DNA of 9,565 nt, taken from contig JACQVC010000232.1 in the NCBI GenBank assembly GCA_016209995.1, positions 1 to 9,565 on the forward strand, in the 5' to 3' direction. Positions 1 to 6,438 of this stretch are shown here, one piece after another. Origin of the DNA: Gemmatimonadota bacterium (lineage in GTDB: Bacteria; Gemmatimonadota; Gemmatimonadetes; Longimicrobiales; Gaopeijiaceae). The notes beneath the pieces are model-generated. The model was given only the letters and a program-made list of their open reading frames with translations. It did no database searches and had not been told where the DNA came from. How positions within the stretch are numbered: position 1 is the first letter of the stretch; each line of letters opens with the position of its first letter. Both the position numbers and the translations under genes were made by a program.

Positions 1-1116
1 CTCCGCGTCGAGCGTCGCCCGATAGAGCACACGCTCTCCGCCACCGATTCGGACTCGACGGTCGCCCACGACTCGGCTGAGCGCGGAGACGTAGATTCGT
101 TCGGCACGATGGAGCGCGCCCAGATCCAGCACGTAGATCTTGTGGACGCGCCCGGGTACGGCGGGCGAGCCCGCCGGTACGAGCACGGGTGTGAAGAGGG
201 CGGCGCCGTGCGTGAACAGCGAGTCGGAACGTGCGGCGGCGGAAAGCGTGAGATCCAACGCAACGGCTACCGTGTTCTCGATCTCGACCTCGAGCACGGC
301 TCGCCCTTCCTCGGCGCGCAGCCGTTGCGAGAGCGCCTGGGGAAGCTCAACGGAACGTGGCCTGAGCGCGAACGCTGCGTCCGCGACCACCACGTGAATC
401 GCGCTGGCGCGCACATCTTGGAGCTCGACGTTCGCACGGATTCCCGACTCCGGATCGAGGCGCACATCGCATACGGTTCCGGGAGTGAACCCCAGGATAC
501 GTGCGGCCATCGAGCGGTGTAGCTCGATCCCGCGCAGATCGAAATCGAGCATCACCGAGTCACCCGGCGGGAAGGGACCGTCGTACGTCAGCGAGCGCAC
601 GACCTGTCCTGCAATGGGGTCGACGAGCTGGACGCCCAGCCACCCGGTTTCGCCTTGCCCGTTGTTCAGGAGATCGAACGCCATCTCGTTTCGGACCGTG
701 ACGTGAGCCGAGCCTCCCGTCAGGCTGGCGCTGACCACACCCGGCGGCAGCGGCACAGGCCAGTCGAATGGATCGAGATTCAGCGCCGGAACGGCTCCGG
801 CAAAACACGTGCACAGCTCGCACACCTCGCCGATGCGGATATGGTTCTCGAGGCGACGGGGGTCCAGAACGAACGCGCTACCCCCCACCTTGACGCCGTC
901 GGGCAGGAAACGCTCGGTGCCAAGCGTGTCCGCAACGATCGTCAACACCCACTGAGTGGGCCACTTCGGGACATCGAAGGGCAGGTCGCAGCTCGCGCCC
1001 AAAAGCGCCAGCAGGAGGACGCCGGCTGCTGTGCCGGCCCCTGGCCGGCGCCGCTTGTCCGAGCCGGGCCAAGCCCCGCCACGATAGAGCCACGGAGCAA
1101 CGCACGCGCGCTTCAT
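1..1116 (-). CDS. Partial lipoprotein of unknown family, C-terminus beyond window
   Basis: The reading frame is open from an ATG at 1116 to the window edge: 372 codons without a stop. It begins with a basic N-region, then a hydrophobic stretch (about residues 29-42) ending in a lipobox LGAS-C43, so it is probably a lipid-anchored exported protein. Asp follows the lipid-anchored Cys; in E. coli that favours inner-membrane retention, but the rule may not hold here. After the anchor comes a CELCTC cluster (Cys99, Cys102, Cys104). The rest is rich in alternating hydrophobic residues with few helix formers, as in beta-sandwich proteins. I recognise no family. Two starts are possible: 1116, with CAGGG immediately before it, or an in-frame ATG at 1128 (adds MLAG); neither has a well-spaced Shine-Dalgarno. 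An in-frame stop lies about 30 nt before 1128. It is divergent from the 88-aa gene at 1273. Confidence 0.8.
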   Translation of the reverse strand, partial: MKRACVAPWLYRGGAWPGSDKRRRPGAGTAAGVLLLALLGASCDLPFDVPKWPTQWVLTIVADTLGTERFLPDGVKVGGSAFVLDPRRLENHIRIGEVCELCTCFAGAVPALNLDPFDWPVPLPPGVVSASLTGGSAHVTVRNEMAFDLLNNGQGETGWLGVQLVDPIAGQVVRSLTYDGPFPPGDSVMLDFDLRGIELHRSMAARILGFTPGTVCDVRLDPESGIRANVELQDVRASAIHVVVADAAFALRPRSVELPQALSQRLRAEEGRAVLEVEIENTVAVALDLTLSAAARSDSLFTHGAALFTPVLVPAGSPAVPGRVHKIYVLDLGALHRAERIYVSALSRVVGDRRVRIGGGERVLYRATLDAE

Positions 1117-1161
1117 CCCTGCCAACATAACGCCGGCGCGGGCCGCCCGGGACCGATGCTA

Positions 1162-1168
1162 CAACGTA
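1162..1168 (-). promoter_or_regulatory. Candidate -10 element (TACGTTG) for the left lipoprotein gene
   Basis: On the minus strand TACGTTG lies 33 nt before the ATG at 1128 and 45 nt before the ATG at 1116. It fits the TANNTTG pattern shared with other upstream regions here. No convincing -35 element is visible. Weak alone; supported by the recurrence of the pattern. Confidence 0.35.
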
Positions 1169-1237
1169 GTCGACCGCTGGGAGAGTCACTCCATTTGGTG
1201 GCTCGCTCGCGATCGGCTGCAGTGACCCGTCCCGCCA

Positions 1238-1266
1238 TTGCCCCGGCTTTCAGCCCCCGTATCTTG
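1238..1266 (+). promoter_or_regulatory. Candidate promoter, leaderless, for the 88-aa gene
   Basis: TTG (1238-1240) is followed, 19 nt further on, by TATCTTG (1260-1266). The hexamer TATCTT ends 7 nt before the ATG at 1273, so transcription would begin at or next to the start codon. No Shine-Dalgarno sequence lies before this ATG, which agrees with a leaderless message. The same TATCTT-N7-ATG arrangement recurs at 5662-5677. Confidence 0.45.
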
Positions 1267-1272
1267 CACGCC

Positions 1273-1539
1273 ATGGGACCAGCGGAACGGGAGGCAAGGA
1301 AGGCGCTGAGTCGACTGCGCCGCGCGCTGGAGAAGAGCAGCCGCGAGCTCGACTCCCTGGCCGCTGCGATCCGACACGCTGAAGGCTCCGACTTCCCCGC
1401 CGACGTGTATCAGGAAGCCCGCTCTCACCTCCAGACCCTGCTGGCGTTCACCGACCAGGAGTCCGAGCGACTGGACGAGAAGCTACTGTATGCCGGCGGA
1501 CTGGAGCCTGGCCGCGTGCGCCGATCGTCGCAGCGCTAG
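1273..1539 (+). CDS. Small charged helical protein, unknown function (88 aa)
   Basis: The protein has 88 residues and is strongly charged. Residues about 3-35 carry alternating Arg/Glu/Lys with regularly placed Leu/Ala and look like a long amphipathic helix or coiled coil. A short break (GSDFPADVY, about 38-46) leads to a second helix (about 47-72). The tail is basic (GRVRRSSQR). No signal peptide, membrane segment or Cys is seen, so it is likely cytoplasmic. I do not recognise a family. The frame is open upstream to 655, but that part overlaps the lipoprotein gene on the other strand; the ATG at 1273 directly after a TATCTT element is the better start. The gene is convergent with the serine hydrolase gene, only 19 nt apart, with no terminator hairpin between them. 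Confidence 0.6.
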   Translation: MGPAEREARKALSRLRRALEKSSRELDSLAAAIRHAEGSDFPADVYQEARSHLQTLLAFTDQESERLDEKLLYAGGLEPGRVRRSSQR

Positions 1540-1558
1540 AATCACGAGGACCACCCGC

Positions 1559-2722
1559 TCACCTGCCGACCAGCTCAGCGAGCAGCGCGTTGGCCGATCG
1601 CCCCAGGTTGGTCCGGCCGCCCGCATAGTTGCGCAGCAACACGACGCCCACGCGAGCATCGGGATCGAACACGAAGTAGGCCGTGTAGCCCGCCACGGAG
1701 CCGCTGTGTCCTGCGGTGCGGCGGCCGTCTTCGGTCGTCCCCAGCATGAGCCCCAGGCCGTAGCTGCCGCTCGATCCATCGGGCGTCTGGACTCGCAGCA
1801 TCTCGCGACGGCTCGCCTCGCTGAGCATCACGGTGCCGAGCGTGCCGTTCAACGCGCCGATGAACTTCGCCAGGCCGCCGACCGTGCTGTAGATCCCGCC
1901 GTTCGGCACCTTGTAGCCCCGGCCAGCATGCTCGCGTGCCGGCGTCTCGGCATCGACTCCGTCGCGTCCGTTTTCGTAGCCCACCGCCAGGTTCGGGCGC
2001 AGACGGTCGTCGATGATGAACGTCGTGCTGCTCATGCCGAGCGGCCGGAAGATGCCGCGCTCGACCAGCTCCATGAACGGCGTGCGCGCGGCTCGTGAGG
2101 TGGCGAGCCCGAGCACGCCGAACCCGATGTTCGAGTACGAGTAGCGGGCACCGGGAACGGTATCGAAACGTGTGGTCGGGATGGAGGCCAGCACCTTGTC
2201 CTCCCACTGCGCGATCGGGCCCGCCGCTGCACCAGGCAGCTCCGGCTCCCGGATCAGGCCCGCCGTGTGGCTAGCCAATTGGCGCAGTGTCGGCGGCGTG
2301 GCGCCCGGCCTCGCGTCGGCAAACCTGGTGGCCTCGGGAAGGTGGCGCTGCACCGGGTCGTCCAGTCCCACGATCCCCTTCTCCACTGCCTGCATCAGCA
2401 CGACCGCCGTAAACGTCTTGCTGATGGACCCCAGCCGGTAGATGGTCTCCGGCGTGGCGGCGATTCGCCGGTCCCGGTCGGCCCACCCGAACCCTTGCGC
2501 CCACACCACCCGATCACCGACCACGACGCCGGCCGTGATGCCGCCGACTGCGTCCTCCCCGACATCGGCCTCGAGCTGACGCCTGAACCGCTCGACCGCC
2601 GGTTGCCACTCGGCGGGCAGCGACGCAGGCTGCTGGGCCACGACCGGAGCGACCGTGGCCAGAAGAGCGGCCACGCCACCGTACAGTCGGAGATGAGCGA
2701 GCACACTCGGACGCGCTTTCAT
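1559..2722 (-). CDS. Secreted serine hydrolase, beta-lactamase/PBP-like (class C fold family)
   Basis: The 387-aa protein has a signal peptide (hydrophobic residues about 14-28, likely cleaved after the VVAQ region), so it acts outside the cytoplasm. It shows the three active-site motifs of the beta-lactamase family (Pfam PF00144): SISK (nucleophile Ser99, Lys102), Tyr196-Ser-Asn198, and His339-Ser-Gly341. Family members include class C beta-lactamases, D-aminopeptidases, DD-peptidases and esterases; the HSG third motif in place of KTG is common in the esterase/peptidase-like members, so antibiotic hydrolysis should not be assumed. The ATG at 2722 is chosen over an in-frame one at 2761 because it has a GGAGG site 6 nt upstream and puts the signal peptide at the N-terminus. 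It is divergent from the luxE-like gene and monocistronic. Confidence 0.93.
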   Translation of the reverse strand: MKARPSVLAHLRLYGGVAALLATVAPVVAQQPASLPAEWQPAVERFRRQLEADVGEDAVGGITAGVVVGDRVVWAQGFGWADRDRRIAATPETIYRLGSISKTFTAVVLMQAVEKGIVGLDDPVQRHLPEATRFADARPGATPPTLRQLASHTAGLIREPELPGAAAGPIAQWEDKVLASIPTTRFDTVPGARYSYSNIGFGVLGLATSRAARTPFMELVERGIFRPLGMSSTTFIIDDRLRPNLAVGYENGRDGVDAETPAREHAGRGYKVPNGGIYSTVGGLAKFIGALNGTLGTVMLSEASRREMLRVQTPDGSSGSYGLGLMLGTTEDGRRTAGHSGSVAGYTAYFVFDPDARVGVVLLRNYAGGRTNLGRSANALLAELVGR

Positions 2723-2728
2723 CGTTTT

Positions 2729-2733
2729 CCTCC
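2729..2733 (-). promoter_or_regulatory. Ribosome binding site of the serine hydrolase gene
   Basis: GGAGG on the minus strand, 6 nt before the ATG at 2722. It decides the start against the in-frame ATG at 2761, which would add 13 residues ahead of the signal peptide. Confidence 0.75.
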
Positions 2734-2762
2734 GTGACAGCCGGAATTCCGACTCGGGCACG

Positions 2763-2769
2763 CAATGTA
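2763..2769 (-). promoter_or_regulatory. Candidate -10 element (TACATTG) of the serine hydrolase gene
   Basis: TACATTG on the minus strand, 40 nt before the ATG at 2722, would leave a leader of roughly 30-35 nt carrying the GGAGG site. No clear -35 hexamer is seen. It fits the TANNTTG pattern of this window. Confidence 0.4.
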
Positions 2770-2860
2770 GTCCGTGACCGGGAAGCTCGACCAGTGCGGG
2801 GGGCGGGACCCGCGAGTGAAGCCGTGCGCGTCTGGCGCGGCGACGTTCAGGCGTTTCCCT

Positions 2861-2867
2861 TATGTTT
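2861..2867 (+). promoter_or_regulatory. Candidate -10 element (TATGTTT) of the luxE-luxC operon
   Basis: TATGTTT lies in the only AT-rich spot of the 206-nt divergent region between the serine hydrolase and luxE-like genes, 61 nt before the GTG start at 2929. It matches TANNTT plus a further T, close to the TAnnTTTG element known from Bacteroidetes. No -35 hexamer at standard spacing. Low to moderate confidence. Confidence 0.35.
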
Positions 2868-2928
2868 TACGGATCGGAGACCAATCGTTCGCTCCCGGGC
2901 TTCATGAGCGTCATACAGGAACGGATCT

Positions 2929-4104
2929 GTGCTCGATTCCAACCTGGTGAACGATCTCGTTCGCTTGCTGCGGCGCGGCGTCGACAGCTCCCTGGATGAT
3001 GATGCCTTTGGCGCGTGGGCGGTCCGCATCTTCGCTTACCAGTATGCACATAACTCGGTATACGCCCGTTACTGTCAGGGTCGCGGTGTCACCCCTGACA
3101 CCGTTCGACACTGGAGCGAGATTCCTCCCGTGCCGACCTCGGCGTTCAAGGAGCTCGCCCTCGTGTGCGGGTCACGGCGCGAAGCGCAGGCAGTTTTCGA
3201 GACGAGTGGCACGACCCGTGGAACCGAGCGCCGCGGTCGGCATTATGTGCTCGACCTCACCCTCTACGATGAATCGCTGCTTCCCAACTTCCACGCCCAT
3301 CTTCTGCCCGATCGTGAAGGCATGCCGATGCTGGCGCTGCTGCCGAGCCCGCTGGCTGCGCCCAGCTCGTCCCTATCCTACATGCTGGGTTGCGTCATGG
3401 ACCGGTTCGGGACTCCCGGCAGTACGTTCGTGGTCGAGCCAGACGGACACGTCCGTTACGACGACCTGCACAAACAGCTCGATCAGCTCGGCAACGCTGG
3501 TTCGCCGGTCTGTCTGCTCGGCACCGCCTTCTCGTTCGTGCACTGGCTGGACCGCCTGACCGCTGAAGATCGCCGCTTCCGGCTGCCCGCCGGCTCGCGA
3601 ATCATGGAGACCGGTGGATTCAAGGGGCGGTCGAGAGTCATGGAGCGCGACGAGCTTTACGAGAGTCTCGGCGACCGGCTCGGCATACCCGCTGACCACA
3701 TCGTCAACGAGTACGGCATGACCGAGATGCTCTCCCAGTTCTACGAGCCCGTGCTGCGCTGGCGGGTCACTGCCGCCAGCCCTCGCCTCGGGGGTATGCG
3801 GCCCCGCGGTCCCGACGCAACGAATGTTGCGGGGGGTACGGGCCTCCACGTGCCACCGCCGTGGGTCCGTACGCGCGTCCTCGATCCCGTGACGCTCGAG
3901 CCCGTCCCCCGCGGTGAGGTCGGGATCCTCCAGCATTTCGATCTCGCTAACCTGGGCTCGGTGTGTGCCATCCTCACCGAGGATCTCGGCGTCCTCGAAG
4001 AGTCTGGCTTCCGGCTGCTCCGGCGGATCGAGGGAGCCGAGCCGCGCGGCTGCTCGATCGCCATGGATGAGCTGCTGGCCGCGCGTGGGGCCGCAAGCAC
4101 GTGA
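2929..4104 (+). CDS. luxE: LuxE-type acyl-protein synthetase / acyltransferase
   Basis: This 391-aa protein is a LuxE-family enzyme (Pfam PF04443), part of the ANL adenylating superfamily. LuxE activates a fatty acid with ATP, carries the acyl group on a cysteine and passes it to LuxC. Visible signs: the nucleotide-binding loop TSGTTRG (92-98), the PPVP entry region (66-69), a METGGFKG segment (226-233), an EYGMTEM motif (261-267) typical of adenylating enzymes, and a C-terminal RGCS with Cys375, placed like the acyl-carrying Cys near the C-terminus of bacterial LuxE. Length is close to the usual 370-390. The start is GTG with AGGAA about 9 nt upstream; no in-frame ATG fits. The stop overlaps a possible GTG start of luxC (GTGA at 4101-4104), so the two genes are translationally linked or nearly so. 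The actual acyl substrate is unknown. Confidence 0.88.
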   Translation: MLDSNLVNDLVRLLRRGVDSSLDDDAFGAWAVRIFAYQYAHNSVYARYCQGRGVTPDTVRHWSEIPPVPTSAFKELALVCGSRREAQAVFETSGTTRGTERRGRHYVLDLTLYDESLLPNFHAHLLPDREGMPMLALLPSPLAAPSSSLSYMLGCVMDRFGTPGSTFVVEPDGHVRYDDLHKQLDQLGNAGSPVCLLGTAFSFVHWLDRLTAEDRRFRLPAGSRIMETGGFKGRSRVMERDELYESLGDRLGIPADHIVNEYGMTEMLSQFYEPVLRWRVTAASPRLGGMRPRGPDATNVAGGTGLHVPPPWVRTRVLDPVTLEPVPRGEVGILQHFDLANLGSVCAILTEDLGVLEESGFRLLRRIEGAEPRGCSIAMDELLAARGAAST

Positions 4105-4132
4105 ACCGTAGCGAAGCGAAGGTCAGCGAAGG

Positions 4133-4140
4133 GGAGGTGA
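4133..4140 (+). promoter_or_regulatory. Ribosome binding site choosing the luxC start
   Basis: GGAGGTGA is a near-perfect complement to the 16S rRNA tail and lies 5 nt before an in-frame GTG at 4146. It lies inside the frame if translation began at the GTG at 4101, so it argues for the later start. Confidence 0.6.
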
Positions 4141-4145
4141 TAGGG

Positions 4146-5582
4146 GTGAGAGGAATGGAGGAACGGGGTGGTGTGGGAGCTACCTTCGACGCCTGGTACT
4201 GGCCGCCAGAAACATCCTCGCCCCAAGAGACGCAGGTGCTCGAGGGACCTCGCGGCTTGCGGCTGTGCGCTCCCGTGCTCACCACGGAAGCGCTACGAGC
4301 ACTCGCGCGCACGCTCCGGGCAGCCAGAGCCGAGATCCTCCTGGATCGGAACGTCGACGAGATCGTCGCGGCCGTCAGCGCCGCCGCGTGCCGCTTCCTC
4401 GACACGGCCGATCCCGTGCGGGCCATGGCACTGGATCTCACAGGGCGACTGACCGGATACTCCGCTGCCATGAGCGAGCTGGTTCTGGACGGCATGGCGC
4501 GCGACTGGCTCGAGGGTCCGTTGCGCCGGCTGCTCACGTCGGAGTTTGACGATCCCGGCGTGCTCGACGGTTTCCGCCCCGGACCCGCAGGCTCTCGTGT
4601 GCGGGCTTTCGGTCCGGCGCTGAGCTTCCACGTCGGCGCCGGCAACGTACCGGGTGTCACGCTGACGTCGATGGTGCGTGCCCTGCTGGTCAAATCGGCT
4701 GTGGTGGTGAAGCCGGCCGCCGGTGACGTCGCGCTCCCGACTCTGTTTGCCCGAGCGCTCGCTCAGCACGACGAGCGGCTGGCCCGGTGCATCGCCGTGA
4801 TCTACTGGCGCGGCGGTCAGGAGGATCTGGAGCGCGCGGCCATGGAGGAGGCGGATCTCACCATCATCTACGGGGGCGAGGAAGCCATCACGGCGTTGCG
4901 CCGGATCGCGCCGCCGCAGGCAAGTATTTTGCCCTACCATCACCGGGTCAGTTTCGGCGTCATCGGTCGTGAATCACTGCAGGGCGATACCGCGGCCGAA
5001 ACCGCGCTGGCCGCCGCGCGCGCGGCCGTGATCTTCGAGCAAAGGGGCTGCGTTTCCCCGCACCTCTACTACGTCGAACGCGGCGGCCAGCGGACGCCGG
5101 AGGCCTTCGCTGAGCAGCTGGCTGATGCGCTCCGCCGTCTCGAAGAAGAGCTGCCTGCGGCCTCGCTCGACGCCGAGGAAGCGGTGGCCATCCACCAGCT
5201 CCGCGGCGCCGGCGAGCTGCGCCGGGCCGCCGGAGCGGGCGTCACCGTGTATCGGGGCGAACAGGCCGGCTGGACTGTGATCTATGACGAGAGCCCGAGC
5301 TTCGAGCCCTCGTGCCTGAACCGCGTGCTGCGCGTCAAGCCGGTATCCGATCTCGCCGATGTCGTTCCCCTGATCCGCCCTTACCGGCGGTACCTCCAGA
5401 CCGTGGGGGTCGCGGGTGCCGGCGGGCGGCTCGCCGGGTTCGCCGAAGAGCTCGGCCGTGCCGGCGTTACTCGCGTCACGTCGCTCGCACGCGTGGCCTG
5501 GCCGCCGTCGTGGTGGCACCAGGACGGCTTGGCCCCGCTGCGAGCCATGGTGAGCTGGGTCGACCTGGAGCCGGGGGACTAG
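4146..5582 (+). CDS. luxC: LuxC-type acyl-CoA reductase (fatty acid reductase subunit)
   Basis: The 478-aa protein is a LuxC-family reductase (Pfam PF05893, aldehyde dehydrogenase superfamily). It takes an acyl group from LuxE or acyl-CoA and reduces it with NADPH to a fatty aldehyde. Visible features: GAGNVPG (164-170) and VVVKP (186-190) of the cofactor-binding region, the YGG segment (242-244), the catalytic cysteine region EQRGC (Cys302) followed by SPH, and a C-terminal WWHQDG (456-461). Length agrees with the usual ~480. Start: GTG 4146 is preferred for its GGAGGTGA site; GTG 4101 (overlapping the luxE stop) would add 15 residues and ATG 4155 would remove 3. It follows luxE directly in one operon. 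No luxA, luxB or luxD is visible, so it probably serves a purpose other than light. Confidence 0.9.
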   Translation: MRGMEERGGVGATFDAWYWPPETSSPQETQVLEGPRGLRLCAPVLTTEALRALARTLRAARAEILLDRNVDEIVAAVSAAACRFLDTADPVRAMALDLTGRLTGYSAAMSELVLDGMARDWLEGPLRRLLTSEFDDPGVLDGFRPGPAGSRVRAFGPALSFHVGAGNVPGVTLTSMVRALLVKSAVVVKPAAGDVALPTLFARALAQHDERLARCIAVIYWRGGQEDLERAAMEEADLTIIYGGEEAITALRRIAPPQASILPYHHRVSFGVIGRESLQGDTAAETALAAARAAVIFEQRGCVSPHLYYVERGGQRTPEAFAEQLADALRRLEEELPAASLDAEEAVAIHQLRGAGELRRAAGAGVTVYRGEQAGWTVIYDESPSFEPSCLNRVLRVKPVSDLADVVPLIRPYRRYLQTVGVAGAGGRLAGFAEELGRAGVTRVTSLARVAWPPSWWHQDGLAPLRAMVSWVDLEPGD

Positions 5583-5602
5583 GAGCCTGTCCGACAGGCT
5601 CC
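5582..5602 (+). terminator. Perfect hairpin at the end of luxC, possible terminator
   Basis: A 9-bp perfect inverted repeat, GGAGCCTGT and ACAGGCTCC around a CCG loop, begins on the last base of the luxC stop codon. It is not followed by a T tract, so it is not a textbook intrinsic terminator. It may act as a non-canonical terminator or as a 3'-end-stabilising stem-loop. Confidence 0.5.
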
Positions 5603-5638
5603 GCTAGGGAACGCTGGGACGGCCCCGACCGCCTGAGG

Positions 5639-5667
5639 CTGGAATTCTCCGGCCGCCTGAATATCTT
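5639..5667 (+). promoter_or_regulatory. Candidate promoter of the small lipoprotein gene
   Basis: CTGG (from 5639) is followed by TATCTT (5662-5667). TATCTT ends 7 nt before the ATG at 5675, the same geometry as before the gene at 1273. It would give a leaderless message from 5675, or a leader of about 36 nt if translation begins at the GTG at 5711. Confidence 0.42.
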
Positions 5668-5674
5668 CACCTCT

Positions 5675-6199
5675 ATGGGGTCTCCAGTGAGTTCTGACCG
5701 AGGTAGAGTCGTGGATCGGTACGCTGTTCAGCGTGCAGCAACCGTCGCGGCGCTGCTCTTCCTGACGGCCTGTTTCAGCTACGTGCCTGTGGAGCCGCAA
5801 GTTGTGCCTCCCGGCGAGAACGTGCGCGTATACCTGACCCGCGTGGGTATGGCCAATTTGGGGGACGGGTTGCCACTCGACCTCGGGGCCGGCCTCAGCG
5901 GTACCTTGGTTCAGCAACAGGCCGATCGCCTGTTGCTGCGCGTACCCATCGCCGTGCGTCAGGAGGGGTTCCACCTGGCGCCGATCGCGCAGGACTTGTG
6001 GATTCCGGCCGGCGAAATCCTTCAGTTCGAGCGCCGACGCTTCGATCCGGTGCGCACTGGCCTCCTGGTCGCCGGAGGCGCGGGACTGGCCGGCACGGTC
6101 ATCGCAACGATCATCAGCAACTCGCAGGGACCGCCCGATGGGGGTCCGCCCATTATCGAGGACCTTCGCATCCCGCTCCTGTCCTTCCCTTTCCCCTGA
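5675..6199 (+). CDS. Small lipoprotein of unknown function (174 aa)
   Basis: The protein carries a lipoprotein signal: Arg20, a hydrophobic run AATVAALLFLTA (21-32) and lipobox LTA-C33. Mature residues 34-125 look beta-rich; VRVYLTR at 51-57 is followed by a segment about reading and writing polar/apolar alternation up to PAGEILQFERRRF (111-123). A Gly/Ala-rich hydrophobic stretch follows (about 128-147) and could be a second membrane segment. The C-terminus is Pro-rich and ends in FPFP. I do not recognise the family. The ATG at 5675 is chosen for its TATCTT-N7 spacing; an in-frame GTG at 5711 has GAGGT 6 nt upstream and would give a more typical 20-residue signal peptide. The frame is open further upstream only because it runs through luxC. 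Confidence 0.68.
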   Translation: MGSPVSSDRGRVVDRYAVQRAATVAALLFLTACFSYVPVEPQVVPPGENVRVYLTRVGMANLGDGLPLDLGAGLSGTLVQQQADRLLLRVPIAVRQEGFHLAPIAQDLWIPAGEILQFERRRFDPVRTGLLVAGGAGLAGTVIATIISNSQGPPDGGPPIIEDLRIPLLSFPFP

Positions 6200-6327
6200 T
6201 GCTCCGAATCAGTAAGCACTGATGAGTCGGCCACTATATCAGCTCACACGGGGCCGCCGAGGGGGATGTTCGCCCGTAACCGCAGGCGATTGTCAGAGAA
6301 CTGTTAACTGCTCCCATTTCGAGAAGC

Positions 6328-6356
6328 TTGACACCCGGGCCCCTTGCTCCTACTTC
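6328..6356 (+). promoter_or_regulatory. Sigma70-like promoter of the His-repeat/EF-hand gene
   Basis: A consensus -35 TTGACA (6328-6333), a 17-nt spacer and TACTTC (6351-6356). It lies in the 239-nt gap after the small lipoprotein gene, about 82 nt before the ATG at 6439, and is the most canonical promoter in the window. The rest of the gap (6200-6327) holds nothing else I can support. Confidence 0.6.
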
Positions 6357-6426
6357 TTAGCCGTACTCCACAACCAATTACGATTACTGGATGTGTTTCT
6401 TGCTCATCCCACTGTTCCCTGCTATC

Positions 6427-6432
6427 AGGAGG
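6427..6432 (+). promoter_or_regulatory. Strong ribosome binding site of the EF-hand gene
   Basis: Perfect AGGAGG, 6 nt before the ATG at 6439. It rules out the in-frame ATG at 6391, which would add 16 residues before the signal peptide. A site this strong suggests high expression. Confidence 0.85.
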
Positions 6433-6438
6433 TTCAAC

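Noticed and set aside
655..1272. Upstream extension of the 88-aa gene to a 294-aa open frame
   Set aside because: It overlaps the better-supported lipoprotein gene on the minus strand and has a low-complexity, Arg-rich composition typical of an antisense frame in GC-rich DNA; the part from 1273 has a promoter-like element directly before it.
1490..2098. 202-aa open frame on the plus strand across the serine hydrolase gene
   Set aside because: The minus strand carries all three active-site motifs of the hydrolase in one frame; this frame has none.
2803..2813. Palindrome GCGGG-A-CCCGC in the divergent region before luxE
   Set aside because: Loop too small for a hairpin and the sequence is expected by chance in GC-rich DNA; no second operator copy was seen.
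4293..4943. 216-aa open frame on the minus strand within luxC
   Set aside because: Antisense to conserved LuxC blocks including GNVPG; no motif or ribosome site of its own.
5312..5674. Upstream extension of the small lipoprotein frame
   Set aside because: It runs inside luxC in another frame and would bury the lipoprotein signal in mid-protein.
6208..6223. Small hairpin ATCAGT-AAGC-ACTGAT after the small lipoprotein gene
   Set aside because: Only 6 bp, AT-rich and without a T tract; it could arise by chance.
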